From Paenarthrobacter sp. GOM3 (GTDB lineage: Bacteria; Actinomycetota; Actinomycetes; Actinomycetales; Micrococcaceae), in contig NZ_CP136562.1 of assembly GCF_018215265.2 (NCBI RefSeq), forward strand, positions 2,046,001 through 2,110,000: a stretch of DNA of 64,000 nucleotides. Reading direction: 5' to 3'. The notes beneath the pieces are model-generated. The model did no database searches. It had not been told where the DNA came from and saw nothing but the letters and a program-made list of their open reading frames with translations. The position numbers and the translations under genes were made by a program. This document shows positions 35,806 to 44,028 of this stretch, piece after piece (within the stretch, counting starts at the first letter, position 1; the number at the start of each line of letters is the position of its first letter).

Positions 35806-36726
35806 CTACCCAAGCAAAACCCGATCCAGCTCCGCCAGAGTCGGCGGATTCGCTCCGGCCCGACTCACCGTGACGGCTGCCGCGGCTGCGGCCGCCTCGC
35901 CCATCCTCGACATCGCATCCCGAGTAAACCTGCCCTCGTTGAGAAGCCCCAGGATCAAAGCAGACATGAAGGAATCGCCCGCCCCGATGGTGTCGACCAC
36001 CATTGTTTTCGGGGCCGGGATGTCGATGGACGCTTCGGCAGAGGCAAAGTGGGAGCCGCTGGCACCCATGGTCACCACGGCGAGCTTTGCACCCAGCCCG
36101 ATAATGTGCGCGGCTGTCTCATTGTGGCTCTTATGGGGGTAGAGCCACTGGGCGTCCTCGTCGCTGAGTTTCACAAGGTCTGTGGCAGGCACCAGATCCT
36201 CGAAAATGGCTACCGCTTCGGTATGGCTCCCCAGCAGGGCGGGCCGGATGTTCGGGTCATAGGTGACAGTGCAGCGGTGGTGCGCTCGCTCGAGGATGGA
36301 CTTGACGTTCCTGGCACCCGGCGCGAGGAACGTCGCGATGGAACCGGTATGCAAAACCTTGGGAAGGGATGGCAGCACAGTGCGGGGCAGGTCCCAGGTG
36401 ACGTCAAAGTCATAGGCTGCGGAGCCATCCGCGGCAAGGGTGACCGTTGCCGCGGATGTCCTTGCCAGGGAACGGGACCCTGGCAGAACCGTGACGCCGG
36501 CGCTGTGCAGATGGGCTTCGATGGCCGTGCCGCGGGCGTCATCGCCGATGGCGGTCAGCAACCCGGTGAAAACGCCGAGGCGGCCGAGGCCATAAGCCAC
36601 ATTGGCTGGCGAGCCGCCGGGATGTTCCACTTGACCGGACGGGGCGGTGACCACGTCGATCAGGGCCTCACCTATTACGAGCACGTCAAGGGCAGATTGG
36701 GGCTTGCCGGTTGTTGAGGGTCCCAT
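35806..36726 (-). CDS. PfkB-family fructokinase
   Basis: Ribokinase-like sugar kinase, 306 residues from the ATG at 36726. AGGAG before it overlaps the stop codon of the GH32 gene, so translation is coupled; an upstream in-frame start would add unrelated residues. Marks: LDVLVIGEALIDVV, EHPGGSPANVAYGLGRLG, and the anion hole and catalytic base in DTIGAGDSFMSALI. Expected to phosphorylate fructose released by the two GH32 enzymes, giving fructose 6-phosphate. Last gene of the fructan operon. Confidence 0.92.
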   Translation of the reverse strand: MGPSTTGKPQSALDVLVIGEALIDVVTAPSGQVEHPGGSPANVAYGLGRLGVFTGLLTAIGDDARGTAIEAHLHSAGVTVLPGSRSLARTSAATVTLAADGSAAYDFDVTWDLPRTVLPSLPKVLHTGSIATFLAPGARNVKSILERAHHRCTVTYDPNIRPALLGSHTEAVAIFEDLVPATDLVKLSDEDAQWLYPHKSHNETAAHIIGLGAKLAVVTMGASGSHFASAEASIDIPAPKTMVVDTIGAGDSFMSALILGLLNEGRFTRDAMSRMGEAAAAAAAVTVSRAGANPPTLAELDRVLLG

Positions 36727-36736
36727 TCGTTGGCTC

Positions 36737-38314
36737 CTACGGGGTTGCTTTGATCTCGTTGATTTGCAGGTTTCGGAACGTCGCCGTGCCTTCGTGGGCG
36801 TAAAGCCTGATGCCGTCGTCGCCTTCAAGGGGAAACACGCGGTGCGAGTGCACAACACGGCCGTCGCCGAGGAACAGCTCGACGCTGGTGCGATCCACTA
36901 GAAGCCGCAGCGCGAGTCGACCGGATCCAGGGTCCACAGGCGTCTGGGTTTCACCGGCGGTCGGATTGATCGTAGGACGCCGGTTCACATAGGCGAACGG
37001 ACCCTGGAGGAAGACGCCTGCGGCCACATGCCGGCCTCCTCCCGGTGCGCGACAGACTTCGAAGCCGATGTTGGCAGGCGGGGCCGCGGGGTCCCAGACA
37101 AGTTCGCAGGTGAGGTCGTAGGCCTGGGAACGGACGTTGAGGTCACGTGTACCGCTGAGCGTCACATCGCCCAGTTTGTTGGACCTCTTGACGTGGTCGG
37201 CCAAGGCTGCGGTGGGAGCGGAGGCGAGGTAGTAGCCACCGGTTCCTCGCTTTAGGCGAAGATCCCGCACGATCATGTCGTCGCCGTTGTAGCCGTCGGT
37301 TGCCAAGGTCGGGGTGTTGTGGGGGTAGTCCCAGAAGTTGGCCCATCCTATGGCACGACGAAGGGTCGGATCTTCAGCTCCAGCAGCGTCGTGGTTTGGG
37401 TAGGTCACGGCACCGTAGAAGTCGAAACCGTAGTCGAGCCATTCAGGCTCGGATCGGTCCGAAGCGAAGGAACTTCCGTCGAATGTGCCGGTCCAGTATG
37501 CGTACGTGGCGGGCAGACCACGGCCTTTGCCGTTCGCGCTGGTGGCCAGCACCCACTGGGTTGTGCCGTCGTCCGCGGTCATCCGGAACAAATCAGGGCA
37601 TTCGAGAACTCCGAGGTCGGTGCGGACGAACTCGCCGACGCGCTGCCAGGACCGCAGGTCCGCCGACGTGTAGAAGCCCAGCTTTTGTCCTTCGGCGTTG
37701 ACCATGAACCAGCGATCCCGTTCCTCATCGCGGATTACTTTGGGATCGCGGAAGTCTCCCACTCCGGGGTTCGGCAGCACCGGGGCCGGGCCTCCCGGCT
37801 TGAAGGTCGCGCCCCGGTCGGTGGAATACCAGAGGTACTGGGCCTGCCGACCTTCGGGGGCCTGGGTGAGGATGGCAATGACTGCCCCGGCCCCGTAACC
37901 GGCGGTGTTCCGGTCGTCGACAACCAAGGAGCCGGACCAGCAGTCTCCGTTGCTGTTGCTGAATTTGGGGATGGCGACGCCACGGTCCCGGAACGTGACG
38001 TGATCGGTGGTTGTTGCACGGCGCCAGGATGTGCCCCCGCCGCCGCTGACATAGTCGGCGTTGTAAAGGTAGTAGTAGTGGTATTCGCCGTCGAGGTAAA
38101 TGGGGCGTTGGGGGTCGTTCTTCCAGTTGTCGGGCACGCTGAGATGGTAGTCCGGGCGCATCCGGGTCCGTCCTTTCGAGAGTGTTCCGCCGGAGGCGGT
38201 ATCAGGGGCCGCCATGGCGGCGTCCGTGCCCGCGACAGCGAGAGGCGCGACGAACGCGACCGCGCCCGCACCGGTCAGGAGTGAACGACGAGAGACAGAG
38301 GGTGAATCCTTCAT
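36737..38314 (-). CDS. Tat-secreted GH32 fructan-cleaving enzyme (levanase or levan fructotransferase type)
   Basis: Extracellular GH32 enzyme of 525 residues. The ATG at 38314 gives a Tat signal SRRSLLTGAGAVAFVAPLAV with likely cleavage after AMA (residue 36). Catalytic marks: NWKNDPQRP with nucleophile Asp67, DFRDPKVI (transition-state stabiliser) and LECPDLF (acid/base Glu). The beta-sandwich end reads LLVDRTSVELFLGDG. NWKNDPQRPIYLDGEYHYYYLYN-like openings are typical of levanases and of Arthrobacter levan fructotransferases that make difructose anhydride IV, so either is possible. It sits between the fructokinase and the cytoplasmic GH32. Confidence 0.92.
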   Translation of the reverse strand: MKDSPSVSRRSLLTGAGAVAFVAPLAVAGTDAAMAAPDTASGGTLSKGRTRMRPDYHLSVPDNWKNDPQRPIYLDGEYHYYYLYNADYVSGGGGTSWRRATTTDHVTFRDRGVAIPKFSNSNGDCWSGSLVVDDRNTAGYGAGAVIAILTQAPEGRQAQYLWYSTDRGATFKPGGPAPVLPNPGVGDFRDPKVIRDEERDRWFMVNAEGQKLGFYTSADLRSWQRVGEFVRTDLGVLECPDLFRMTADDGTTQWVLATSANGKGRGLPATYAYWTGTFDGSSFASDRSEPEWLDYGFDFYGAVTYPNHDAAGAEDPTLRRAIGWANFWDYPHNTPTLATDGYNGDDMIVRDLRLKRGTGGYYLASAPTAALADHVKRSNKLGDVTLSGTRDLNVRSQAYDLTCELVWDPAAPPANIGFEVCRAPGGGRHVAAGVFLQGPFAYVNRRPTINPTAGETQTPVDPGSGRLALRLLVDRTSVELFLGDGRVVHSHRVFPLEGDDGIRLYAHEGTATFRNLQINEIKATP

Positions 38315-38401
38315 TGGTTCCCTTTTGTTTCCGGGCAGCACTGTGCTGCCGTGGTGGTTCGGAGTCGCCGCTATGGACGAACAGATGTTTGAGGGCCGGA
38401 G

Positions 38402-39943
38402 TTAAGGAAAGAGCGGTCGGCTGCCCTCGAAGATGTCCTGCATGGTCCAGGCGTCCAGCGACAACAGCCGGACCGTCCCGGCGGAGGCAGCCAGGCTCAC
38501 GTGCTGGCCGCCGAGGGTGGGATAGACGCGGGCCGTGAGCGGCTTGCCGTTGGCGAAGATCTCGACGGCCGAGCGGTCCACGAGGATCCGCAAGTGCACG
38601 CGGCCCTCGGGCATGGGGACCGGGCCGGATTTATCTTCGGTATCGACGGCGGGATCGAGGCTGCTCCGGGTGCGGTCCAGTCGCAGGGTGCCAGCAGGGC
38701 CATCGTCGGTCTCACGACTGAGTTCAATGACGGTTGTTTCGGTGCCGTCTGCTGTACCCAGCACCCCGAGTCGCAGCGCCGATCCGGGGGCGAGCTGTAG
38801 GTCCAGTTCAAGGTCCAGCTGGTTCCCCGAAACCCGGGTCACGGCCGGCGTTCCACCCCCGACGAGGACCCGGCCGCCGAAGTGCAGGTGGCCGGTGCGC
38901 AGTTTCTCCAGCTCCGGTACGGGGGAGAACTCCAGGGTTCCGTCCTCGGCCAATGTTGCCACGCGGGGGAGGCTCATGACCCCTGACCAGCCGGCCTCCA
39001 CCATGGCAGCGTCGGACCGGCCTTCCTGCATCCACCCGAACATGATGCGGCGGCCGCCGTCGTCGAGGAAGGATTGTGGAGCGTAGAAGAACCGCCCACC
39101 GTAGTCCAGCCGGTGCAGTTCCTTGGGCGTATAAGTATCGCCGGCGTAGCGTCCGGTCCAGTAGAGGGGGTGTCGGGTCTCCCCGTCATCCCAGGCCGAG
39201 AAGACCAGCACGTCCGGTGCCCCGTCGTCAGAATCCGAACCCAAGGACCCTTCTCCGGCCCGGAAGAGGTCCACACATTCCCACATGGTCCCCGTCCAGT
39301 CGGTGTCAGCAGGGTCTCCTTGAGAGGCGTCGCCGATGAACAGCGGCCCGATGTAGGTCCATGACCGCAGGTCCGTCGATTCGTACAGGAAGGCCGTGCC
39401 GCCACGTCCGCGCACACCCGAACCCACGAGCTGCCGCCATGTTGCGCCTTCGCGCCAGACGCAGTGGTCCCGGTAAGCGGTGATGTCGACGCCGGCCGGC
39501 GGGGCGGTGATGACCGGGTTCTCGGGGACCTTGGACCAGGTCAGGAGGTCGGGGGAGCCAACCGCCAGGCAGGGCAGTTCCTGTTCGTTGGCCCGCCCGG
39601 AATAGACCAGGGTTGGGGTGCCGTCGTCGTTTACGAGCACCCCGGACCAGCAACCCTCGGCGTCGGGGCCTGCTGACGGGCTCAAGGCAACGGGCTGGTC
39701 CGTCCACGTCACCAGGTCCGTGCTGGTGGCGTGCCCCCATTGGATGCTGTGGTGGAACGCCCCCTCGGGGTTGTACTGGTAGAAGAGGTGGTAGGTGCCG
39801 TCCCATTGACTGACGCCGTTGGGGTCGTTGAGCCACCCAGCGGGTGATACAAAGTGGAAACGCGGCCGCAGCGGGTCGGCTTCGGCGCGGGAGACCAGTT
39901 CGTCGCGGGGAACGGTGGCGAGGTGATGGATCGGGTCAGTCAT
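38402..39943 (-). CDS. Cytoplasmic GH32 beta-fructosidase
   Basis: Intracellular GH32 enzyme of 513 residues with no signal peptide. FVSPAGWLNDPNGVSQWDGT has the nucleophile Asp40; WECVDLF the acid/base Glu; the usual RDP stabiliser appears as YRDHCVW, with His for Pro. The C-terminal sandwich ends LRILVDRSAVEIFANG. It probably splits the imported fructo-oligosaccharide, sucrose or difructose. Its ATG overlaps the preceding ATPase gene by four bases, which binds the enzyme tightly to the transporter. Confidence 0.93.
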   Translation of the reverse strand: MTDPIHHLATVPRDELVSRAEADPLRPRFHFVSPAGWLNDPNGVSQWDGTYHLFYQYNPEGAFHHSIQWGHATSTDLVTWTDQPVALSPSAGPDAEGCWSGVLVNDDGTPTLVYSGRANEQELPCLAVGSPDLLTWSKVPENPVITAPPAGVDITAYRDHCVWREGATWRQLVGSGVRGRGGTAFLYESTDLRSWTYIGPLFIGDASQGDPADTDWTGTMWECVDLFRAGEGSLGSDSDDGAPDVLVFSAWDDGETRHPLYWTGRYAGDTYTPKELHRLDYGGRFFYAPQSFLDDGGRRIMFGWMQEGRSDAAMVEAGWSGVMSLPRVATLAEDGTLEFSPVPELEKLRTGHLHFGGRVLVGGGTPAVTRVSGNQLDLELDLQLAPGSALRLGVLGTADGTETTVIELSRETDDGPAGTLRLDRTRSSLDPAVDTEDKSGPVPMPEGRVHLRILVDRSAVEIFANGKPLTARVYPTLGGQHVSLAASAGTVRLLSLDAWTMQDIFEGSRPLFP

Positions 39944-41025
39944 TCGGAAGCCTTTTTCTCAGTCGATTCAATCGCCTGCGGTTCGGTGGCCAGGGCGTGT
40001 CCGCCGCTTCCGGCCTGCGGACGGTACAGGTGGCAGCGCACCCAGTGACGGTTTTCGGGGCCGCCGAGCTGATGGCTTACGGGTTCGGCCGCTGAGCAGC
40101 TCTGGTGCGGGTCGCCATCGAAGGGACAGTGAGTCGAAGCCATCACCGCCTGTCGCAGTTCGGCCCGACGGATCGGGTCGTAGGAACCTGCGCGGGCTGG
40201 GTCCGGAACGGCGGAAACCAGAAGCTGCGTGTAGGGGTGCGCAGGATTGGCCAGCAAATCCAAGGACTCGCCTTCTTCGACGAGTTCGCCGGCAAACATG
40301 ACAGCGGTCCGGTCGGCAAGGTAGCGCGCCGAGGCAAGGTCGTGGGTGATGTAGAGCATGGAGATGCCCTGCTCGTCGCGGAGTTTGCGCATCAGGTTCA
40401 GAACACCGATGCGAACCGAGACGTCCAGCATGGAGGTGGGTTCGTCCGCGAGGATGACCTGGGGTTCCACAGCCAAGGCCCGGGCAATGGCGACACGTTG
40501 GCGCTGGCCTCCGGAGAGTTCGTGCGGGTAGGAGTTGAGCATGTCCGCTTGCAGGCCGACGGTGGTCATCAGTTCTTCAAGACGGCGCTGGGTCGCCTCC
40601 TCGGAACCGCCGCCCTTGTGATGGATCGCCAGGGACCTCCGCAGAAAGTGTTCGATCCGGTGCGCCGGGTTCAGGGAGCCGAAAGGGTCCTGGAAGACCA
40701 TCTGCAGCTGGGAGCGGTAGGAACGGGAGGCCTGGAAGCGATCCCGTTTGAGGACCTCTACCCCGTCGAGGAGGATGGAGCCCGCGCTCGGCTTCTCCAA
40801 CCGGGCCACGCAGCGGGCCAGGGTGCTCTTTCCGGAACCGGATTCCCCGACCAGGGCGACGATTTCGCCGCGGCCGATGCTTAGATCCACGTCGTGCAGG
40901 GCACGAACCGATTGGCGGGAGAACAACCCTCCGATGGGGAAGCTCTTGCCCAGCCCGCGGATTTCCAGGGCGGGACCCTGCTCGGCTTCGGGTGAGGCCG
41001 ATGGGGACAAGACAGGGGTGCTCAT
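39940..41025 (-). CDS. ABC ATPase, OppF/DppF type
   Basis: Second ATPase of the fructan importer, 361 residues. Walker A GESGSGKSTLARCVARL, signature LSGGQRQRVAIARAL, Walker B VILADEPTSMLD, and the OppF-type end with Cys residues (HCPFDGDPHQSCSAAEP), a region that often binds an iron-sulfur cluster in such proteins. Its start and the stop of the other ATPase overlap by four bases. Confidence 0.94.
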   Translation of the reverse strand: MSTPVLSPSASPEAEQGPALEIRGLGKSFPIGGLFSRQSVRALHDVDLSIGRGEIVALVGESGSGKSTLARCVARLEKPSAGSILLDGVEVLKRDRFQASRSYRSQLQMVFQDPFGSLNPAHRIEHFLRRSLAIHHKGGGSEEATQRRLEELMTTVGLQADMLNSYPHELSGGQRQRVAIARALAVEPQVILADEPTSMLDVSVRIGVLNLMRKLRDEQGISMLYITHDLASARYLADRTAVMFAGELVEEGESLDLLANPAHPYTQLLVSAVPDPARAGSYDPIRRAELRQAVMASTHCPFDGDPHQSCSAAEPVSHQLGGPENRHWVRCHLYRPQAGSGGHALATEPQAIESTEKKASE

Positions 41026-42002
41026 GGTGTGGCTCCTTCCAGGGGCGCAGGGTGGACTGCGGACGTGCCCACAATGCCGGCCATGTCGGCCTCGAAGGGA
41101 GCGATGAAGTGGCCCGGTGCCGCTTCGGTGAGGTCCGGGATGTTCCGGAACTTCACGCCTTCGGGCAGCCCGGTCAGCGGGACGCGGGGACCGGTCAGGG
41201 GCGGGAAGGCACCCATCAGGGCCTGGGTGTAGGGGTGGCGTGGGTGCGTGTAGACGTCCTGAGCCTTGGCCGTTTCGACGATCCGACCGCCGTACATGAC
41301 GGCCATGCGGTGTGAAAGTTCGACCATGAGGGACATGTCGTGGGTGATGAAAAGGACGGAGAAACCCAGTTCGCGTTGCAGGTCTTTGATTTGCGCCATG
41401 ATTTCCTGCTGCACCACGACATCGAGTGCCGTTGTGGGTTCGTCCAGGATCAGCAGCGAGGGCTTAAGTGCGACGGCCATGGCGATCACGGCCCGTTGCC
41501 GCATGCCGCCGGAGAGTTGGTGCGGGTATGACTTCAGCCGTGCCGGGTCGATCCTGACGAGTTCGAGCAGTTCCCCTGCCCGGCGCAGGGACTCCTTGCG
41601 GGAGTAGCCAGCGTGGGTGGTGAAGATGTCCACGATTTGTTCCCCGATGGTCAAGACCGGGTTCAGTGAGTTCATGGCGGACTGGAACACCATGGCTACG
41701 TCCTGCCAGCGGAACCGCCGCAGTTCCTCCGGGGTCATCGCCAGGACGTCCTTGCCGCCGAAGGAGATGCTGCCTCCGGCTATTTTGGCGGGGTCTTTGA
41801 GCAGGCGCATGATCGAGTTGGCGATGGTGGATTTACCGCAGCCGGACTCTCCTGCCAGGCCGAAGACCTCGCCGGTGCCGATGCTGAAGGAGACACGGTC
41901 CACCGCGGTGGTGGAGCGGGTGTCGCCGATGTACTTGACCGTGAGGTTTTTGATGTCCAGGACCGGCTCATGGGAGCCGAAGGAGACTTGGGATACAGTC
42001 AC
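41022..42002 (-). CDS. ABC ATPase, OppD/DppD type
   Basis: First ATPase of the importer, 326 residues. The GTG at 42002 shares bases with the permease stop and has GGAG before it; the longer frame upstream is only the shadow of the permease. Walker A GESGCGKSTIANSIMRLL, signature LSGGMRQRAVIAMAV, Walker B LLILDEPTTALD, end HPYTQALMGAFPPLTGPR typical of OppD. Works as a heterodimer with the next gene product. Confidence 0.94.
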   Translation of the reverse strand: MTVSQVSFGSHEPVLDIKNLTVKYIGDTRSTTAVDRVSFSIGTGEVFGLAGESGCGKSTIANSIMRLLKDPAKIAGGSISFGGKDVLAMTPEELRRFRWQDVAMVFQSAMNSLNPVLTIGEQIVDIFTTHAGYSRKESLRRAGELLELVRIDPARLKSYPHQLSGGMRQRAVIAMAVALKPSLLILDEPTTALDVVVQQEIMAQIKDLQRELGFSVLFITHDMSLMVELSHRMAVMYGGRIVETAKAQDVYTHPRHPYTQALMGAFPPLTGPRVPLTGLPEGVKFRNIPDLTEAAPGHFIAPFEADMAGIVGTSAVHPAPLEGATP

Positions 42003-42958
42003 TTCGCGGCACTCCGTTCGATGGTTTTTGGTGCCTTGATTTTCCGCAGACGGGGATTGGTGACTTCGTCCACGGCGTAGTTGATCAGGGCCAGGGCGAA
42101 GGCGACCAAAGCGATGCAGACTCCGGAAGGCACGAAGACCCACCAGCTGCCCGTGAGCAGGGCGCCTTCGTTGCCGGCCCAGAAGAGGTTGTTGCCCCAG
42201 GAGACGGTGCTGACATCGCCCAAGCCCAGGAACTCCAGGCCTGCTTGGGCGCCGATGCCGTAAATGACACAGGCCAGTAGGGTTCCCATGACGATCGAGG
42301 CCATGTTGGGGAGGATCTCGCGGAACATGATCCGGCCAGCGCGCTCGCCCGAGACTACGGCAGCGGCTACGAAGTCCTTGGACCGGATGGACAGGGCCTG
42401 GGATCGCAGGACTCGGGCCGAACCAGCCCACCCCGTGATGACCAGGACAAGGATCACCGTGCCCAGTCCAGGTGGCAGGAAGGCCGCCAGGATAACCAGC
42501 AGCGGCAGGCCGGGAAGGAGCAGGAAGATGTTGGTCAGCAGGGACAATGCCTCGTCGATGAACTTGCCAAAGTAGGCGGATGCGAGTCCCACGAGGATAC
42601 CGATGAACGTGGACGCCAGGCCTACAGTGAGCCCGACAAACAAGGAACTCCGGGATCCGTGCACGGTCAGGGCAAGGACGTCCTGGCCTTTGGCGGTGGT
42701 TCCCAGCCAGTGTTCAGAGGATGGTTCCAAGGAGGACATTGCGGTAATCTTGGATGGATCGCCGGGGAACAGGATCGGTGCCAGCAGTGCGATGGCGATG
42801 AAAAGCACCATCACCGTCATTCCCACCAGGGCCTTTTTGTTGGTGACAAGGCCGTGGACAAAGCTGCGGTTGGGTTTGCGGCGGGGCCCTTTGGGGCGTT
42901 GGGCTTTTATGGGCCCGCCCGCAGGTGCAGCGGCGGTTTCTTCAATGAAAGTAGTCAT
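41999..42958 (-). CDS. ABC permease, DppC type
   Basis: Permease of 319 residues. Basic cytoplasmic N-terminus (KGPRRKPNRSFVHG), TM1 GMTVMVLFIAIALLAPILF, then EHWLGTTAKGQDVLALTVHG and the EAA loop AAAVVSGERAGRIMFREILPN. It follows the DppB-type gene by ten bases and overlaps the ATPase gene downstream. In this operon the imported ligand is expected to be a fructo-oligosaccharide rather than a peptide. Confidence 0.93.
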   Translation of the reverse strand: MTTFIEETAAAPAGGPIKAQRPKGPRRKPNRSFVHGLVTNKKALVGMTVMVLFIAIALLAPILFPGDPSKITAMSSLEPSSEHWLGTTAKGQDVLALTVHGSRSSLFVGLTVGLASTFIGILVGLASAYFGKFIDEALSLLTNIFLLLPGLPLLVILAAFLPPGLGTVILVLVITGWAGSARVLRSQALSIRSKDFVAAAVVSGERAGRIMFREILPNMASIVMGTLLACVIYGIGAQAGLEFLGLGDVSTVSWGNNLFWAGNEGALLTGSWWVFVPSGVCIALVAFALALINYAVDEVTNPRLRKIKAPKTIERSAAK

Positions 42959-42968
42959 GGTCGGGCCC

Positions 42969-43958
42969 TTAGTTGCTGCGCACGCGCGGGTCGAGGCGGA
43001 CGTAGAGGATGTCCACCAGGAAGTTGGCCAGGAGCACGGCGGCGGTGATGGTCAGGAACAGTCCCTGCATGAGTGGGTAGTCCAGGCCTTGGACGGCGTT
43101 GAGGAGTTGGTAGCCGACGCCGGGGTAGGCGAAGACCACTTCGGTGAGCAGGGCACCACCGACCACAAAGCCCAGGCCCATCCCGAAGCTGGTCACGGAC
43201 GGGAGCATGGCGTTCCTGGCTGCGTAGCGGAGCATGATGCGGCCTGGACGGAGCCCCTTGGCTTCGGCCATGGTGATGTAGTCCTCCGAGTTGGTGGCGA
43301 TCATGGTGTTCCTCATGCCCAGCATCCACCCGCCGATGGAGACCAGGACGATCGTCAACGCGGGCAGCACCAGGTGCGCTCCGACGTCGCCGATGAACTC
43401 CCACGTGAACGCCGGCTCCAAGCCGTCGGTGAACGCGTGGCGGATGGGGAACCAGCCCAGGACAACGCCGAACAGGTAGAGAGCGCCCATGGCGAGCCAG
43501 AAGTACGGGAACGAACCGATGAAGACAAGAAACGGTGGGAGCGCAGAATCGATGGCGCCGCCCCGCCGCCAGGCGGCGAAGATTCCCAGGAGGTTGCCGA
43601 CGACGGCGGCTATCACCAGCGCCGTCCCGCCAAGCAGGAGAGTCCAGCCGATCTGGGAGGAGATGACTTCGGTGACAGGAGTGGGGAACCGGGAGATGGA
43701 GACGCCCATCTGGCCAGTGAAAATGTTGTGCATGTAGTCGATGTATTGCGCCCACATAGGGCGATCGTCCACGCCGAGGAGCTTGCGGAGCGCCTCGATC
43801 TGTTCGGGCTGCATTCTGTCCTGGGAACGGGCAAACATGCGTGAGACGGGGTCACCGGGCATGAAGCGCGGGAGCATAAAGTTCAGGGTGATCGATGCCC
43901 AGAAGGCGATCAAATAGAAACCCAGACGGCGCAGAATAAAGCGCACGGTTCCCTCCAT
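42969..43958 (-). CDS. ABC permease, DppB type
   Basis: Permease of 329 residues opening FILRRLGFYLIAFWASITLN followed by FMLPRFMPGDPVSRM, the standard DppB start, and with the EAA loop TMAEAKGLRPGRIMLRYAARN. It lies 70 bases downstream of the binding-protein gene. That gap holds a very strong hairpin that may separate receptor from channel expression. Confidence 0.93.
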   Translation of the reverse strand: MEGTVRFILRRLGFYLIAFWASITLNFMLPRFMPGDPVSRMFARSQDRMQPEQIEALRKLLGVDDRPMWAQYIDYMHNIFTGQMGVSISRFPTPVTEVISSQIGWTLLLGGTALVIAAVVGNLLGIFAAWRRGGAIDSALPPFLVFIGSFPYFWLAMGALYLFGVVLGWFPIRHAFTDGLEPAFTWEFIGDVGAHLVLPALTIVLVSIGGWMLGMRNTMIATNSEDYITMAEAKGLRPGRIMLRYAARNAMLPSVTSFGMGLGFVVGGALLTEVVFAYPGVGYQLLNAVQGLDYPLMQGLFLTITAAVLLANFLVDILYVRLDPRVRSN

Positions 43959-43983
43959 TCGGGAAGTGGGGATAAGTGTGGGT

Positions 43984-44018
43984 GCTGCGCCCGGCGGGTG
44001 GTGCCCGCCGGGCGCAGC
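43984..44018 (-). promoter_or_regulatory. 15-bp perfect hairpin between binding protein and permease genes
   Basis: Bases 43984-43998 pair without mismatch with 44004-44018 (GCTGCGCCCGGCGGG against CCCGCCGGGCGCAGC), loop TGGTG. It lies ten bases after the receptor stop codon inside the operon. Such intercistronic hairpins partly terminate transcription or protect the upstream mRNA, giving more receptor than channel. Confidence 0.8.
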
Positions 44019-44028
44019 CAGAGGCGCT

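Noticed and set aside
35713..36717. Plus-strand 334-codon frame antisense to the fructokinase
   Set aside because: Its acidic Pro/Ala start looks protein-like, but nearly the whole length is antisense to the well-supported PfkB gene.
42603..43844. 413-codon plus-strand frame antisense to the permease genes
   Set aside because: Length comes from GC-rich antisense of two DppB/DppC genes with clear motifs; the translated text is charged and repetitive without a family.
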